Shown here one piece after another: positions 1-11,025 of a stretch of DNA of 64,000 nt. Position 1 is the first letter of the stretch. Each line of letters opens with the position of its first letter. Position numbers and translations under genes: made by a program. The notes under the pieces are model-generated. The model ran no database searches and was not told where the DNA came from. It saw nothing but the letters and a program-made list of their open reading frames with translations. Source of the stretch: Aplysia californica (lineage: Eukaryota > Mollusca > Gastropoda > Aplysiida > Aplysiidae); assembly GCF_000002075.1 (NCBI RefSeq), contig NW_004797325.1, forward strand, positions 417,414 to 481,413. The letters run 5' to 3'.

Positions 1-760
1 CTATAACGGTGAACGCGCACCGGGTGAGAATAGCCAAAAGACTCGCCTGCACTATTCTCACCCCGGGTGAGAATAGAGGTGGCCTTTACCAATGCCAATG
101 AAAAATTAAATTTTCATCCAAATTGCTTAAAAATAGGCTTTAACTTTAAAAATGAAATAGAGTAAATTCCAAGAACTCATGGTTTTTAAATTTTAAAAAT
201 CCATTGATAAATGAAAAAGTTATTGGTATTTTTTGGTATTTTTTAACCAAATTATGCACCCGTCTCATGTTCACGTTTCATCCTTTTTTCTAGCTAGTAG
301 TATTTTGCATGCTGAACACGAATATATATGGCCTTCATTTTTGCCGCAAATCAATAGTTATTGAGTTATTGATGTTTGAAAATAATAATACATATGACAT
401 ATGACTTAAAAATTTTAACAACATGGGGGGGCCCCCTAACCTAAAAAGAATCCGGGGGGTTTCAGGGGGGCATGCCCCCCTGCATTTCGCAATGATTTGA
501 TTTTCACACAGATGCATTGATTTAAGGGCTAAACTGCCATAATTTTTGCTGTAGAACACATATATGGCCACTAAAACCCTTGAAAATAATTGATTTTCAA
601 GTAAATATCAATCCTAATTGCTGGCATGTCGTTAGTTTAACCTTTCCTTTGACTAACTTTCCTTAACTATACTTAGAAGAGAGTCACTTCTGATTCTGAG
701 CGGCCCAAAAATAACCCTGATTTCCGGCCCAAGGCGCAGCGGGCGATTGGCATTGCTAAA
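1..760. other. Intergenic, hairpins and G/C-run palindromes
   Basis: I see no gene here. At 23-75 the word GGGTGAGAATAG occurs twice on either side of its own inverse (CTATTCTCACCC), so the stretch can fold into alternative hairpins. At 424-485 there are runs of G and C, including the perfect palindrome AGGGGGGCATGCCCCCCT. The rest is AT-rich and shows no coding signal. Confidence 0.5.
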
Positions 761-894
761 CTATTTTTAGGTAAGGCGCCCATTTTATTTGACGTCAGAC
801 CAGGATACCCCTCCGATCACGTGACTACATCTAAGTATTGCCAATCGCATGGCACCAAAGATGGAACGTGTCTTATATCAAGCTTTTCTACCTC

Positions 895-990
895 TCGCTG
901 TCGGAAGTTCTGATGGCTGAATAGACAGCGCGTCTGCGTTTGAAGTCATGCAATTATTTTATGAGCGGTTCCTTCCTGGTTCCGGACAGT
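895..990 (+). repeat. Direct repeat partner of 4255-4350
   Basis: The two segments share GTCGGAAGTTCTGATGG, then GACAG(c/t)GCG, then CTGCGTTTGAAGTCA and ATTATTT(t/c)ATGAGCG. They lie in the same orientation about 3.3 kb apart, one inside and one outside the element with inverted ends. Source family unknown. Confidence 0.55.
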
Positions 991-1489
991 TTTTTTTCTC
1001 TTCTCCTCCTCCTGACCATGACAGTTTTTTTGTTTTTTTTAACCCTCGTCCTGCGTGGGCCGGGTTTATGTCGCCCGATAAGCCTATTTCGGCACCTCGC
1101 CTACGTTCTGGTCCTGAGTCAGTCAAACCCCTGGCTCAGCGCACGCGCACCGCGCATCATCTTAAGTCAAATTCGGGTCCTGAGTCGGATCCCCATTCAC
1201 GCAGGTCAAGTGTGTGTGCGTCAGTCTGCTTGAGTTTGCGTGCTTTTGTGGCCTTCTTCTAGAACTGCCTGCGATGGGTTTGTAATCGAGGCATACGTCT
1301 CATTCAAAACATGCCAAGTTGGTATCTAGCTCTAGATGTTCGTCCAATGAAATTATAGAAGAAATTGACCCACTTAGACATGGAGGAGCTCGAAAGGATC
1401 TAGTCAGGAAACAAGACTTTCATTTTTCTCTATACAAAATCTTTCAAATGAGCTTGATTTTGTATGAAATGATACTACCTGATAAAAAA

Positions 1490-1775
1490 TAAGCTTGTTT
1501 GATATTTTTGAATACCATTGTGCAGGTACAAAGAACAATTTGAGTGCAAAACTTTCGGGAATTGACCTATATTATCCCCTACTTTCGAATCTCAGGTCAT
1601 TCATAACAACAAGAGTGTCTAGAAAGGTAAATTCGAATGGGCGTAACTCGTAATGTCTTATCAGCTTGTGAGAGGGGGTTATAATTCATGTGTTTGTAAC
1701 TCTTTATAAATAGAAACCTATGAAAGATAGAGCATTATTTTCATCATCGATTAACACACTCCCATGGCGTTCATG
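1490..1775 (-). repeat. Dispersed repeat E, copy 1
   Basis: The reverse complement matches 15475-15790 over about 300 bp. Shared words include GTGTGTTAATC, TATAACCCCCTCTCA (with small changes), TATAGGTCAATT and TGCACAATGGT. I cannot place it in a known family. Confidence 0.6.
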
Positions 1776-2299
1776 GCGAAAACCGTGTTTCAATTTCAGT
1801 TAATCCGGTAAGAAAACACAAAGACAATAAAGCGTGCTAAAATTGCCGTAAATACGCCCGGAGATCCCCCCCTCCCGAGCCCGATAAACAATGTGAAGAA
1901 GAGATAAGCAGCAGCATCATGGAAGCACTGCATCATATCCCATAACCGGTATGCAGAGATGCCAACCAGTACGATTTTACGTATTTTAGTACGATTTTTT
2001 GCCGAAAATAGGCGAATACGACTTTTCATGAAAAAATACGCATCCTGGAATGCGAAAAGTACGAGATTCAGTTTGGGCGAGTAAATCTAATTATCTCAAG
2101 TCCCTCTTTTGTCAAAATAGTATCAGTATCGCAGAACTGGAATATTTGAAAACCAAGTCCGATGTGGTCAGTAAGTTCATTTGTGCCGGTCGCGATCGTG
2201 ATATTATATTCGTTCAGCTTTTCCTCGTCCGGAGAGTATGTTTCACTTTCACGCGAATAGACAGCTATGGCGGCAGGTGGAAGCGCATGATACGGAGGC

Positions 2300-3215
2300 T
2301 CAATCGGGAAAAATCAAGAGCTACTTTCGCTTTAATAGTTACTACCGAGAAGTTTGCCAGCAGTTGTCTGATAGGCTAACGCAACGTTTGTGGCATGCAG
2401 GTTGTGCAGTATAAACGCAATGTCGCCGTGCAAATAAAATTATAATACTCGGACTCGTCTCTGTGCTGTAGCTTGTGGAAAAAAAAAGAAAAGAAAATAC
2501 AAGCATCGTCCGATTTTTAGATTGTCTGGTTCGCCATCGTGACCGGTCACTGAACCTGCGCGCATTTGCATCACAAATAAATGCGGCATCGTGTGAGCAA
2601 AGACCGTCTTTGGTGGGAGTAACGGCGTTGCCAAGTATATGACTACGGAATAGGAGAGGAGATTATTGATTTTTTGGGGGTTTAAGAAGATACTATCGGG
2701 GGGTGGGGGGTGTTAAGGCAACACCAGAGGACAAAAACTTGGAAGCAACTTTCAGAATTTTGATTAGAGCTTTCTGCAAAGCGTGCGTGTGTGCGGAATC
2801 GGGACTCCTCATACTTTGCAAGTCTGTGTTATTGAAATAAAGTGTTCGCGTTTCATTGGATGGGTGAAAATAAATTATACCTACGGTGTATGTTGTAGCT
2901 TTCTGTTCAAGACTGGCAGATTTTCAGTGTCACTGCATCTTGCCCTACCACAGTTGTTACAACTCTCACAGTGCACGGGTCTACTTGAGCCTTTCAAGTT
3001 ATCGCTTTTCTCTGAGTTTTAGCAATAATTTGAGTCTGTCAGTTCATAATATGAATCATGATTCCTAGACTGGTTCTTGATAGTCGAAATTCTTGTTCTA
3101 GGCCCTTCCGAACTCTCAAAGCAGGATTTATTTTTTATGATAATGAGAGGGGAATATTATATAATAGACTGAAATACTTAAGTCAACCAAGACCCCAGTA
3201 CGACATTGAACACTG
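2300..3215 (+). repeat. Core repeat, copy 1 (no minisatellite ends)
   Basis: Collinear with 59430-60235 and 62040-62850. Landmarks in order are CTTTCG...TTACCAC, ACATGCAGGTT, a CACTTG-like stretch before a poly-A, GACCGGTCA.TGAACCTG, GGATTATTGATTTTTT, GGCAACACC.G..GACAAAAACT, GTTTCATTGGATGGGTG and GCAGATTTTCAGTGTCACTGCAT. It holds no sustained reading frame. This copy lies inside the element with inverted ends. Confidence 0.7.
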
Positions 3216-3608
3216 ACATGTTATTGACTGGATACATGTATATTGTACGCGTGTTTGCTCCCTTTTTCAAGCTGGTGAGCTAGTAATTTTTTTAAAAGGA
3301 AATATTGCTGGACACCCTGATCATTTTACTATTACTGGTCGGTTGGTCGGTCGGTCGTGGGGAATACACATTTTCCCCTGAAAATACACATTTTCATATT
3401 TCCCAATACTCATTTCGGTTTTCTGTGGTTGGCATCTCTGCTGGTACGTCTCCTGGAAAAACATCGCACCAAACGTCGTGCCAAGTTAGGTGTATACACG
3501 GTCCGTGGTGCAATGCGGTTGGCTATGTTTAGATCATGTAGTCACGTGATCAGAGGGTATCCGGGTCTGACGTCACACAGGATGACCGCCTTACCTAAAA
3601 ATAGTTTT

Positions 3609-5388
3609 CGTCGTTCTAAGTTTAGTCGCATGTCCATGCTAGTGTCACAAAAATAATAGATCTAGATCTAGATAATCTAGATAGATTAGATCTTGCTAGG
3701 CCTAGTTCAGGCAGGTGGTCTACTAATCTTCAATTTTACCGCATTGTCATTGGCAAATAAAAGGAAAAAAAAAGAAAATAGATTATAGATCTAGATTTCT
3801 AGATCTAGAGATTTTGTCAAAAGGTGGGGGTGTTTGCATGAGGTGTGTGTTTTGAAATCAAACCCAACTCATTGAAAAACATGTTTTCTTCTAAATAAAA
3901 CAGGATGAAAATGGCAAGGAAATAGGCTAGTCAAGCAGCTTGTTGAGCAGCTGCATTGCTCCAGCTACTCTTTGTGTAGCTCATACTAAAATGCGAAAAG
4001 ACATCTCTGATTTGTGTCCCTTCAGACTCTTCTTCTTCTTCCTTGTTCTCGATGACAGCAGCTAGACAGTCAGTTCGATGTCGCACACAAACTGTGCAGT
4101 CCGCTTCAAATATAAGAGACTGCCATAGAGCTTTCTCTCCGGGAAGTACCTATTTGCAACGCCGCGTTGCATTAGCGCCAATGTTAAATAAAACTCTGCG
4201 TTGCGATTAGTGCCAGTGCTAAATAAAATGCAGCGGGTTAAATATAAGGCTTAATCTACACTCGGATGTCGGAAGTTCTGATGGTCGAATGGACAGTGCG
4301 CCTGCGTTTGAAGTCAAGCCATTATTTCATGAGCGTTGGTACGAATCCCGGTCCTGGAAGGCTTTTTTTTAAAAAAAATAAATCTTCTTCTCCTCTTCTC
4401 GACTGACCAACAATTTTTTTTCCATAACTATAACTTGTTGCTTTGTAGTTTTTTATGTAGGTCTAGTGATGAAGCATGCACATTCTGGTTTTGTCCGCAA
4501 AAGGATCTTTTACCTACAAAATAGATTAGGTCTATACTTTTCCTTTACCAGTTTAGGCCTGGTTAAAGTTGAATAGTGGCTTTCCTTGGTCTGTGAGTCT
4601 AATTATTTTTCAAAAATAGTTTTAGGCTCAGGAGAAGAAAAAAAACCTTCTGGGACCGGGATCCGTTGTCATGCTTTGAAGCACCTAACATTAGAGAATG
4701 TAGACAGCTTGTATACGTTCTCTTGGCCTAAAGTTAGAGAATGTAGACCCTACCCCCTGCTAATTTAAACACCGAAACCAAGAAATCTAGATCAGGCGAC
4801 GTCATGTTTGATGGCAAAATATAAAGCGTCGGAGGCATACGCATGCATCCGCTTCACCAGTTCAACTGTAGGCCTACTGGTACAATAGACAGTACAAGCA
4901 ACAAAACCGAGGAAAAGATGGCTTCCAACAAAGACAAAAGGAAATGCTTCTCACTCGACTTAAATGTCGAGATGATCAACGACAAACTTGTCTAAAAAAG
5001 AAATTCTAATCTAAAGCGCTAATTTTATTGATATGGAAGGGAGGTAATCATGTGGATTTAAAGATTTTTTAGGTAATTCCCCTTTGCATTTCTATAGTGG
5101 GAACTTGCCTGCAGCGGGATCGGGCTAGCGGGATTTCATAATTTTTCTTCTGGAACCAAAAGTCCCGCTATAGGTTTGTTCTACTGCAATGATGTTTTTG
5201 CTGTATAAAATATATTATTTGTCCATTCATAACACGTGTCGTAATATCCCGATCGGACTTTTCTTTGTCTTGACAAGCCAGCATTAACAGCATCACCAGC
5301 GAAATGACCTAAATTTAAACAATTCAATGGCTTTTTGTTGGTTCACTGGACAAGTCATTTTCTCTCGCCGTCGTGTGATTTTGTTTTA
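3609..5388. other. Intergenic, TAGATC-rich, no gene seen
   Basis: At 3656-3810 short words based on TAGATCTAGA recur on both strands. At 4255-4350 lies the partner of the 895-990 repeat. I see no exon with a convincing protein match. Confidence 0.5.
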
Positions 5389-5565
5389 AAGTGATGCAGA
5401 TCACGAGACCCCGAGATGTCGTTACGACTGTTATGAATGAACAACCAATATTTCTGCAAAAATATCACATGCGAGACTTCCTGCTGTTTCACAACCGAGT
5501 TCTTAATTGTGGCATAGACATGGAAGATGCTGATAGTGCAGACTTGAAGGAGACAGGAATTAGAG
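5389..5565 (+). CDS. Putative SAM-like exon
   Basis: An open frame follows a TTTTAAAG acceptor-like site and ends at a good donor (AGAG|GTAAGA). The translation ends in a stretch that resembles the last two helices of a SAM domain (CGIDMEDADSADLKETGIRG). The donor leaves phase 1, which does not fit the next exon-like block in its best frame, so direct splicing to 6938 is doubtful. The sequence also contains GTTATGAATGAAC, similar to the repeat motif that fills the next kilobase, so chance openness is possible. Confidence 0.3.
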
Positions 5566-5619
5566 GTAAGAATTCACTTGTCGTAATGGATGACTGGAAC
5601 GTTGTGGACGTCAGATTTT

Positions 5620-6790
5620 AACATTGTGTTATGAACGAAACCATGCATTTTGTGATTTACATCTTGTTTTTGATTCTTTAAAAATTTTAAGCCAGTACTA
5701 GGACCAGTTGGACATAGCGCACATGTTAATATTTAAGAAAAAAAAATAATCTGAGGATGCGAATGCCAATGAGCTTGTGAAAATAGCTAACATTACGACA
5801 AGAGCCAGCATCTTATAAGTCATGAACGATAATTTGACTGTCGTAAAAATTATGAACAAGAGCGGATCTGCGCGTTAGTGTTTGTTGATTACCGCCCAAT
5901 AATTCTGTTTTTCCCGTTTAAGTCTAGAACTGAATTGACTTGAACAAATTATAAATAAATCAGATGTAAGATCAAAGTTATTTCTAAAAGTGGGTCTTGG
6001 AGCGAAAGAGATATGTTTTTGTCATAATTCTTATGAACGAAACTGGAATTTTGTCATAATAGTTATAAAAGATCATTTGATCGTCATTTAAAACTTTGCG
6101 GCAATAATGCGCCGGTGAAAATTATCCTTTCTGGTCACCTGGCGCAGTTTACGCGGGGCCTGAGAAGTCCGTTGCAGTCGCTCTCCTGACTAGGTGACCA
6201 GATGGGGTATTTTGTAGTGCTGGCTCAGCTGGCTGTGTGACTGCAAAGTGTTAAGTGTTAATCAATGCTCTTTTTTGTTTGGTTTTTCACAATAAGATCC
6301 ACAACTGCAATGTCTTGAATAATTAATTCAGATTTTAGATCTCAGTTATTTCTAAGTAGGTCTTTGAGCGAAAGAATGTTTTTGTCAAAATTGTTATGAA
6401 CGAAACTGGGATTTTGTCTTAAGAATTATGAACGACCACTTATTAGTTTTGTTTTTCGTAATTAGGTCCAAAATCGCAATGATTTAAATAATTAATTCAG
6501 ATGGTAGACCTAAGTTATTTCTAAGTTGGTCTTGGAGCAAAAATATATGATTTTGTCATAATTGTTATGAACGAAACTAGGATGTCATAATCGTTAGGAA
6601 TGATCATTTAATCTTCGTAATAGTTATGAACACTGGCTACGTGTTTGAGTGACAATTACTGACCTTTTTAGTTTTGTTTTTCACAATTAGGTCAAAAACT
6701 GAAATAAATAATTAAGATGTTAGGTCAAAGTTATTTTTAAAGGGGTCTCGGAGTGAACAGAATGTTTTTGTCATAGTCATGCTGAGGTGT
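5620..6790. repeat. Degenerate ~180-bp tandem repeat, about 4 units
   Basis: Four diverged units run at about 5880-6080, 6252-6435, 6436-6612 and 6613-6785. Each carries TTTTTC(a/g)CAATTAGGTC, then AAATAATTAATTCAGAT, AAGTTATTTCTAA, GGTCTTGGAGC and GTCATAATTGTTATGAACGA in that order. Extra single GTTATGAACGA motifs occur from about 5622. No coding signal. Confidence 0.65.
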
Positions 6791-6937
6791 ACGGTAAAGG
6801 ACAGCAAACTTGAAAGTGGCGTTGATTATGTGTTGAACAAGTTGTGGTAATAGATTTTTTTCATAACACATTTAAATATTGCACATCAGTGTTATCATTA
6901 ATGAAAATTATGTAACTTAGTTTGTCTTCTCTTACAG

Positions 6938-7248
6938 AGATACAACACACCCTCCGACTCCAATGGCAGTTAGTGAAGCAGCAGAGACCAAGTCACAAAA
7001 GCCTAGCCATAAAATCAATTTGAGGGAACCACCAGATGTGCTGACAGAATGTCCAACCAAAAGATGTGCAAAGACGAGAAAGCAGTATATGAAGGAATTC
7101 AGGGCCGGCTTTAAGAAAAATCAGGAAGAATATGTAGTTTATCGTAATGCTGAGACTACCAGGGTTCGGGATTACAGGGCTACAAGACTGACAGAAGAAA
7201 CAAAGAAAAGAAACCAAGCCTTGCAACATGAGAGGCAAAGACATACAG
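6938..7248 (+). CDS. Exon encoding a basic coil region of unknown family
   Basis: The block begins after TCTCTTACAG and ends at ACAG|GTGAGT. In the frame that starts MAVSEAAETK (6963) it is open throughout and very rich in Lys and Arg: RKQYMKEFRAGFKKN, then YVVYRNAETTRVRDYRATRL, then a charged helix ending QHERQRHTG. This resembles the N-terminal basic repeats of the unnamed family described for 5389-13960. No catalytic motif is present. The role may be nucleic-acid binding, which is inference from charge only. Confidence 0.5.
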
Positions 7249-7854
7249 GTGAGTTGACTTTAAAACTATTTCTGTTCTAGGGTTATTTTTCATTCCTGAC
7301 CTAATCAGGCACAAACTCATCATTGCATCTCACTGCCCTTGCTCATTGTTGTCCTTATATGCAGCATTAAAAAAAATGTTAATGTTTTTACGTCTCATTG
7401 ATCATTTAGGGGGTGAGCTTCGACTCTGCCTGTGAGGGTCAATCCAGGCTGAGAGAGATATGATGTCTCGGCAGAAAATCCCGAGCCGAGATGCATGATA
7501 AAAATTATCTCTACATGCCATGGCGAAGTGCCTAACTGTGACACCGCTGACGCCAGTATCACAGTCTTTGACCACTGACGTACATTATACAGGTGTCAAA
7601 TCTTGTTGCACTGCCTTCATAGGCAGGAAGACAAGGATAGGGAAGTGTGATGGGCGGGGAGGGAGCCAATTGGCAGCGAGTGCTAGTTTGTCGAGTCATG
7701 TGAGAGAGAGAAACGATAATTTTGAGTGTTTGCTGGCAGTATGGTTGGGTAAATTTACAGTAATGACTGTACAGCTCAAGACATTTGGCAGTATAAAGGT
7801 GCAAATATTTTTTTAGAGACATTCCTTTTTTATCATTAGCAAAACCGAGTCGTA

Positions 7855-8010
7855 GAAGGGGGGGGGGGGGGGATGTAACGAGGTTTGACTGTGTATCATT
7901 TGTCCTCTTTCATTCAGTGTATTTCAACTTCTGCTACACAAATCTGCTTTACCCGACAAAGAGATTCCCTGGTCCAGTGAAGTTTGTGTTATCAGGGTTT
8001 GACTGTAGTT
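7855..8010 (+). repeat. Fragment of a pogo-type MITE end, with poly-G
   Basis: After a run of G at 7860-7872, the word GAGGTTTGACTGT (7882) and later CAGGGTTTGACTGTA (about 7994) match the right ends of the TA-flanked MITEs found at 40515 and 50503. Both are in the same orientation, so they are fragments rather than one complete element. Confidence 0.4.
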
Positions 8011-8445
8011 TCATTTCTTTCCACCCAAGTTTCAAAATGGCAGCAACGTGATAAGAAATTAAATTTGAGAGCAAGGTGCTCATTGCTGCTTCAGCTGAAT
8101 GAAATCTTAAGACAAATGCAATAGACATGGGTATAATGGTGTGCTTCGTCCAATGACTCTTTGTCGCAATTTGACTTTCATTTGTTGACTACAGTGTTGA
8201 CTACATGTGACCCATTTGACACAATGTAGATGGTTTAGGATTTAAGCACTTTCAACCATGTTTTCCAGCAGACTAATGGAGATGAGATACTCAGAAAATA
8301 GAATATTTATATCTGCTTCTCATGGGAACCTAACTCAGGTCTTCTGGTTGCACATAAGCAAAGAACTCAACACTGTTTTGACAGATGACAATTATTATAA
8401 AGCCTTTGTACATTTATCTTTATATTTATATGTTTTCATTATAAG

Positions 8446-8950
8446 GCGCATCTAAACGAACAGCGACAGAAGCCACAAGACCTGGCTGCCACTCCAGCAC
8501 CACCCCGCCAGACCCTACCTGCTGCCCCTTCTGACTGGTCGTCACCTGCCCCACCATCTGACTGGCCCTCACGTGCTGCTCCACTGTCACCTGCCCCACC
8601 TGCTGCCCCTTTTGATTAGCCATCACCTGCCCCACCTGCTGCCCCTTTTGATTAGCCATCACCTGCCCCACCTGCTGCCCTTTTTGATTAGCCATCACCT
8701 GCCCCACCTGCTGCCCCTTTTGATTAGCCATCACCTGCCCCATTGGCCACACCTGCTCCTTCAGGTCATCAATTTCCGTTTGTGTCCCATGGTGCTCTGC
8801 GGGCTGCCGTTTCACGGGTGAAACAGAAATTGAAATCATCGAGACTTCCCGATGTAATAAAGATTTGATCTCCTCAGCCGACAGTCCGACAAAAGATGCC
8901 CTGAGGGAGCAGAATGGGTGCATTTCCCCTACTTCTGTGAAAATTCGAAG
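8446..8950 (+). pseudogene. Pro-rich linker exon with stop-bearing tandem repeats
   Basis: From the acceptor at 8445 one plus frame reads KAHLNEQRQKPQDLAATPAP, then PPRQTLPAAPSDWSSPAPP, then a repeated PSPAPPAAPFD unit, then SHGALRAAVSRVKQKL. The last stretch resembles a basic helix that follows the Pro-rich linker in the unnamed family. The repeat unit is 36 bp and each copy has TAG where the upstream unit has a Trp codon. A further stop and a frame change follow near 8867. The minus strand is open here for 176 codons, but its peptide is mostly the repeat read backwards and I do not recognise it. Confidence 0.35.
8586..8742 (+). repeat. 36-bp tandem repeat, ~4.3 copies
   Basis: The unit contains CATCACCTGCCCCACCTGCT followed by GCCCCTTTTGATTAGC. 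Copies are nearly identical, so the expansion is recent. The period is 12 codons. A less regular GACTGGTCGTCACCTGCCCC unit just upstream (about 8530-8560) looks like the ancestral form. Confidence 0.85.
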
Positions 8951-9400
8951 GAGCATAACCCAATATATCTAGCAGCTGAAACACAGAAGAGACAAAGAAT
9001 CTCTCTGTGTGAGGAGAGACCTGTTTGCTGGGTGGCATCGGGATTGAAATTAAACGTTTAAAAAAAGAGTCTTAAACGCTGTGGCCTCTATTCCAAAGAA
9101 AGTAAACTTAAAGGACTGGTCCACAAACACTTCGCTTGGCGCTCATATGACCTTGTGCGGTTGCAAGGGCAGTAAAACCTCTACTAAAACAAAAAAAGAA
9201 ACACATGGACTCAGTTGCCTATGACATGCCAGGTAAAAAAAACAGTTTCAAAGTCTGGGGAGCAGAAAAAGCTTCTCACAGACTCCCTAACAGCTGTCTG
9301 TAAAAGGTACAAAGAGAACAGGAAGGAGAAGACAAAGCTTTTTCTTGGTACCTTTTACAGCCACAAACCTAGAAATATACTCACATAAAAAAATGTTTAG

Positions 9401-9673
9401 TATCTTCAATGTTTCTGTGATATTTGCTATAATGCTTGGAATTTGTGCAAGTCTGTGAGCAAGTATTTGAATGTTGAGAGAGATTTGGAAGAATGGATCA
9501 GTGAGACCAGTGTGTGTGAGCCACTTACGATTCATTGTGTGAGGGGAAAGTGTGTGTCGTGTAGATGTGATGAAATTAAGGAGAGGATGTGTGAAAGTTT
9601 AAAGGAACGACAGATGGAAGAAGTGAGATGTGTTTTGTGGGAGAATGGCACTGAAAATAACAAGAAGCGTTAG
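9401..9673 (+). CDS. Cys-rich exon of the unnamed family
   Basis: After the acceptor ATGTTTAG at 9400 the frame reads YLQCFCDICYNAWNLCKSVS, then KYLNVERDLEEWI, then VCEPLTIHCVRGKCVSCRCD, then a charged helix ending WENGTENNKKR and a TAG. The spaced cysteines (CxCxxC, then CxxxxC, CxxC and one more) match a block that in the unnamed family precedes the DFAE(S/N)Y block, and they suggest a metal-binding site. The 941-bp MITE starts 14 bp after the stop. Confidence 0.5.
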   Translation, partial: YLQCFCDICYNAWNLCKSVSKYLNVERDLEEWISETSVCEPLTIHCVRGKCVSCRCDEIKERMCESLKERQMEEVRCVLWENGTENNKKR

Positions 9674-9686
9674 ATGAAAGTTGTTA

Positions 9687-10627
9687 CAGTAGTCTCCGCC
9701 TAAGATCCCGGTGCTTGGGAGCAAGGAAATGCGGGATCTTAGGCGAACCGGGATCTTAACTGATGAACCCAGGGAAGAATCTTTGGTGAACCATGTTTAG
9801 GCTCACAATCGGTAAAATGTTCTCCTTCCACTCCACAATGAACTGACGTGCCCCCTTGGTGGGTTTATGACATATGACGAGCAAAGAGTGGTTAACCTTG
9901 ATGGCCTATCACAGTGCATAATGCCATGAGGCGTACTATTTTCACTTATTATCGTATCATGAGTCTCAAGATTTACGCTTATCCAGTTGCCCCTCCCCTT
10001 TACCTGTCGAAAATGTATAGCTTTCCATCTCTGACCGAGTCTCCCCCCCCTATAAAAAAACCCTGCCTTTGTCGTTACACACCATTACGTTGTGAACACA
10101 TCAATTAAAATTCAGTCTGTCGAAAATTCGGGAGCAGAGACAACTGCTGCAATGGTCAGGGAAGAGTTCACGGTTCGATGTGATCCCGCCTGGAGCGAAC
10201 GTGTAGGTCCTACCCACCCAGCGAGTGATGCAAGTTTAGGGGGATAGCTCAGGTGTGAGTGCGATGTGTGGGGAAAACAAATGAGTCGGTCAGTTCACAC
10301 CCCGGTGTGATCCCGTCTGGGGCAAACATTGTATCGCTTCATCAAGTTTTTACACGTGTATGTGATCACATTCATGATAGTGGCTGATTTTTTACGCAAC
10401 GGACAGTTTATTGATCTCAACTTTTCACTCTTGGTTGATCGACTGTGCCCGGCTGGGTTTTTGTTTCCCAAATTATTATCTGAAATGCGGGATCTTAGCC
10501 GAATGTAGACCCTCAGAGCGGGATCTTAGGGGTGACTTCTGTATAGTAAAAATTCTGTTTTCCTAAAACAACGGGATCTTAAGCGAACCGGGATTGTAAG
10601 CGGTGGGATCTTAGGCGGAGACTACTG
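9687..10627. mobile_element. TA-flanked MITE, family A, copy 1 (941 bp)
   Basis: The ends are perfect inverted repeats over 24 bp, starting CAGTAGTCTCCGCCTAAGAT, and are flanked by TA on both sides. The subterminal word GGGATCTTAGGCGAACCGGG recurs near both ends in both orientations. No transposase is present. TA target and CAGT ends fit Tc1/mariner or pogo. A second copy lies inverted at 33347-34370. Confidence 0.9.
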
Positions 10628-10766
10628 TAAATGTTTTTGATTTGATGTTAAAAGTCTTATATTGATTTGTTGTTTGTTCGCCTGGAATCTGTGGCTTTAC
10701 ATAGATTTACTGATCGGTGGCAGAGAAAGCAGTAGGCCTACATGGATTTTTAAAAAAATCTTCCAG

Positions 10767-11025
10767 TAGATACAAGTTTGTTTGTTCTGGACTTTGCAGA
10801 GAGCTACTATTGCAAAGCCCAGGATGAAGCCCAGAGTGCATATTGGTCTTATCAACAGGTGACTGTTCACCCTGTGGTGTCATTTGTGAGGTGCACGAAA
10901 TGCAGCCAACCTGTGTGCCCAGTTTGTTGTGTCTCACAGATGACACAAAGCACGATGCTCACGCTGTCAACACCTTTTTTTTGAAGGCCAAACATCTGCT
11001 TCCTCTGTCACGGATTTAAAAAATG
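10767..11025 (+). pseudogene. DFAES-block exon with a frame slip
   Basis: After the acceptor CTTCCAG the frame reads DTSLFVLDFAESYYCKAQDE, then AQSAYWSYQQVTVHPVVSF. This closely resembles the VDFAENYxxxxQDExQSAHW block of the unnamed family, probably a core beta strand with a conserved Asp and a Gln-rich segment. Downstream, the expected continuation (TDDTKHDAHAVNTFFLKAK) is present in the next frame, so there is a one-base slip near 10935 or a small unseen intron. An alternative is a sequencing error. Confidence 0.5.

Larger units (their letters stand above)
762..3608. mobile_element. Element with ~110-bp inverted ends
   Basis: The segment 762-872 reappears inverted at 3500-3608. Both contain AAACTATTTTTAGGTAAGGCG, then GACGTCAGACC, then ATCACGTGACTACAT. 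The 2.8 kb between them has no recognisable transposase. It contains a copy of the dispersed core repeat (2300-3215) and a copy of a second dispersed repeat (1490-1775). This looks like a non-autonomous DNA element with long terminal inverted repeats that has collected other repeats. I could not find a clear target-site duplication. Confidence 0.45.

Noticed and set aside
940-1262. Overlapping open frames of about 100 codons on the plus strand
   Set aside because: They overlap in two frames inside a repeat element, with low-complexity hydrophobic content and no family match.
2050-2379. 109-codon plus-strand frame
   Set aside because: It runs into the core repeat, whose other copies do not keep the frame.
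8426-8956. Minus-strand 176-codon protein
   Set aside because: Half is the 36-bp repeat read backwards. The opposite strand fits the neighbouring exon-like blocks better. Not fully excluded.
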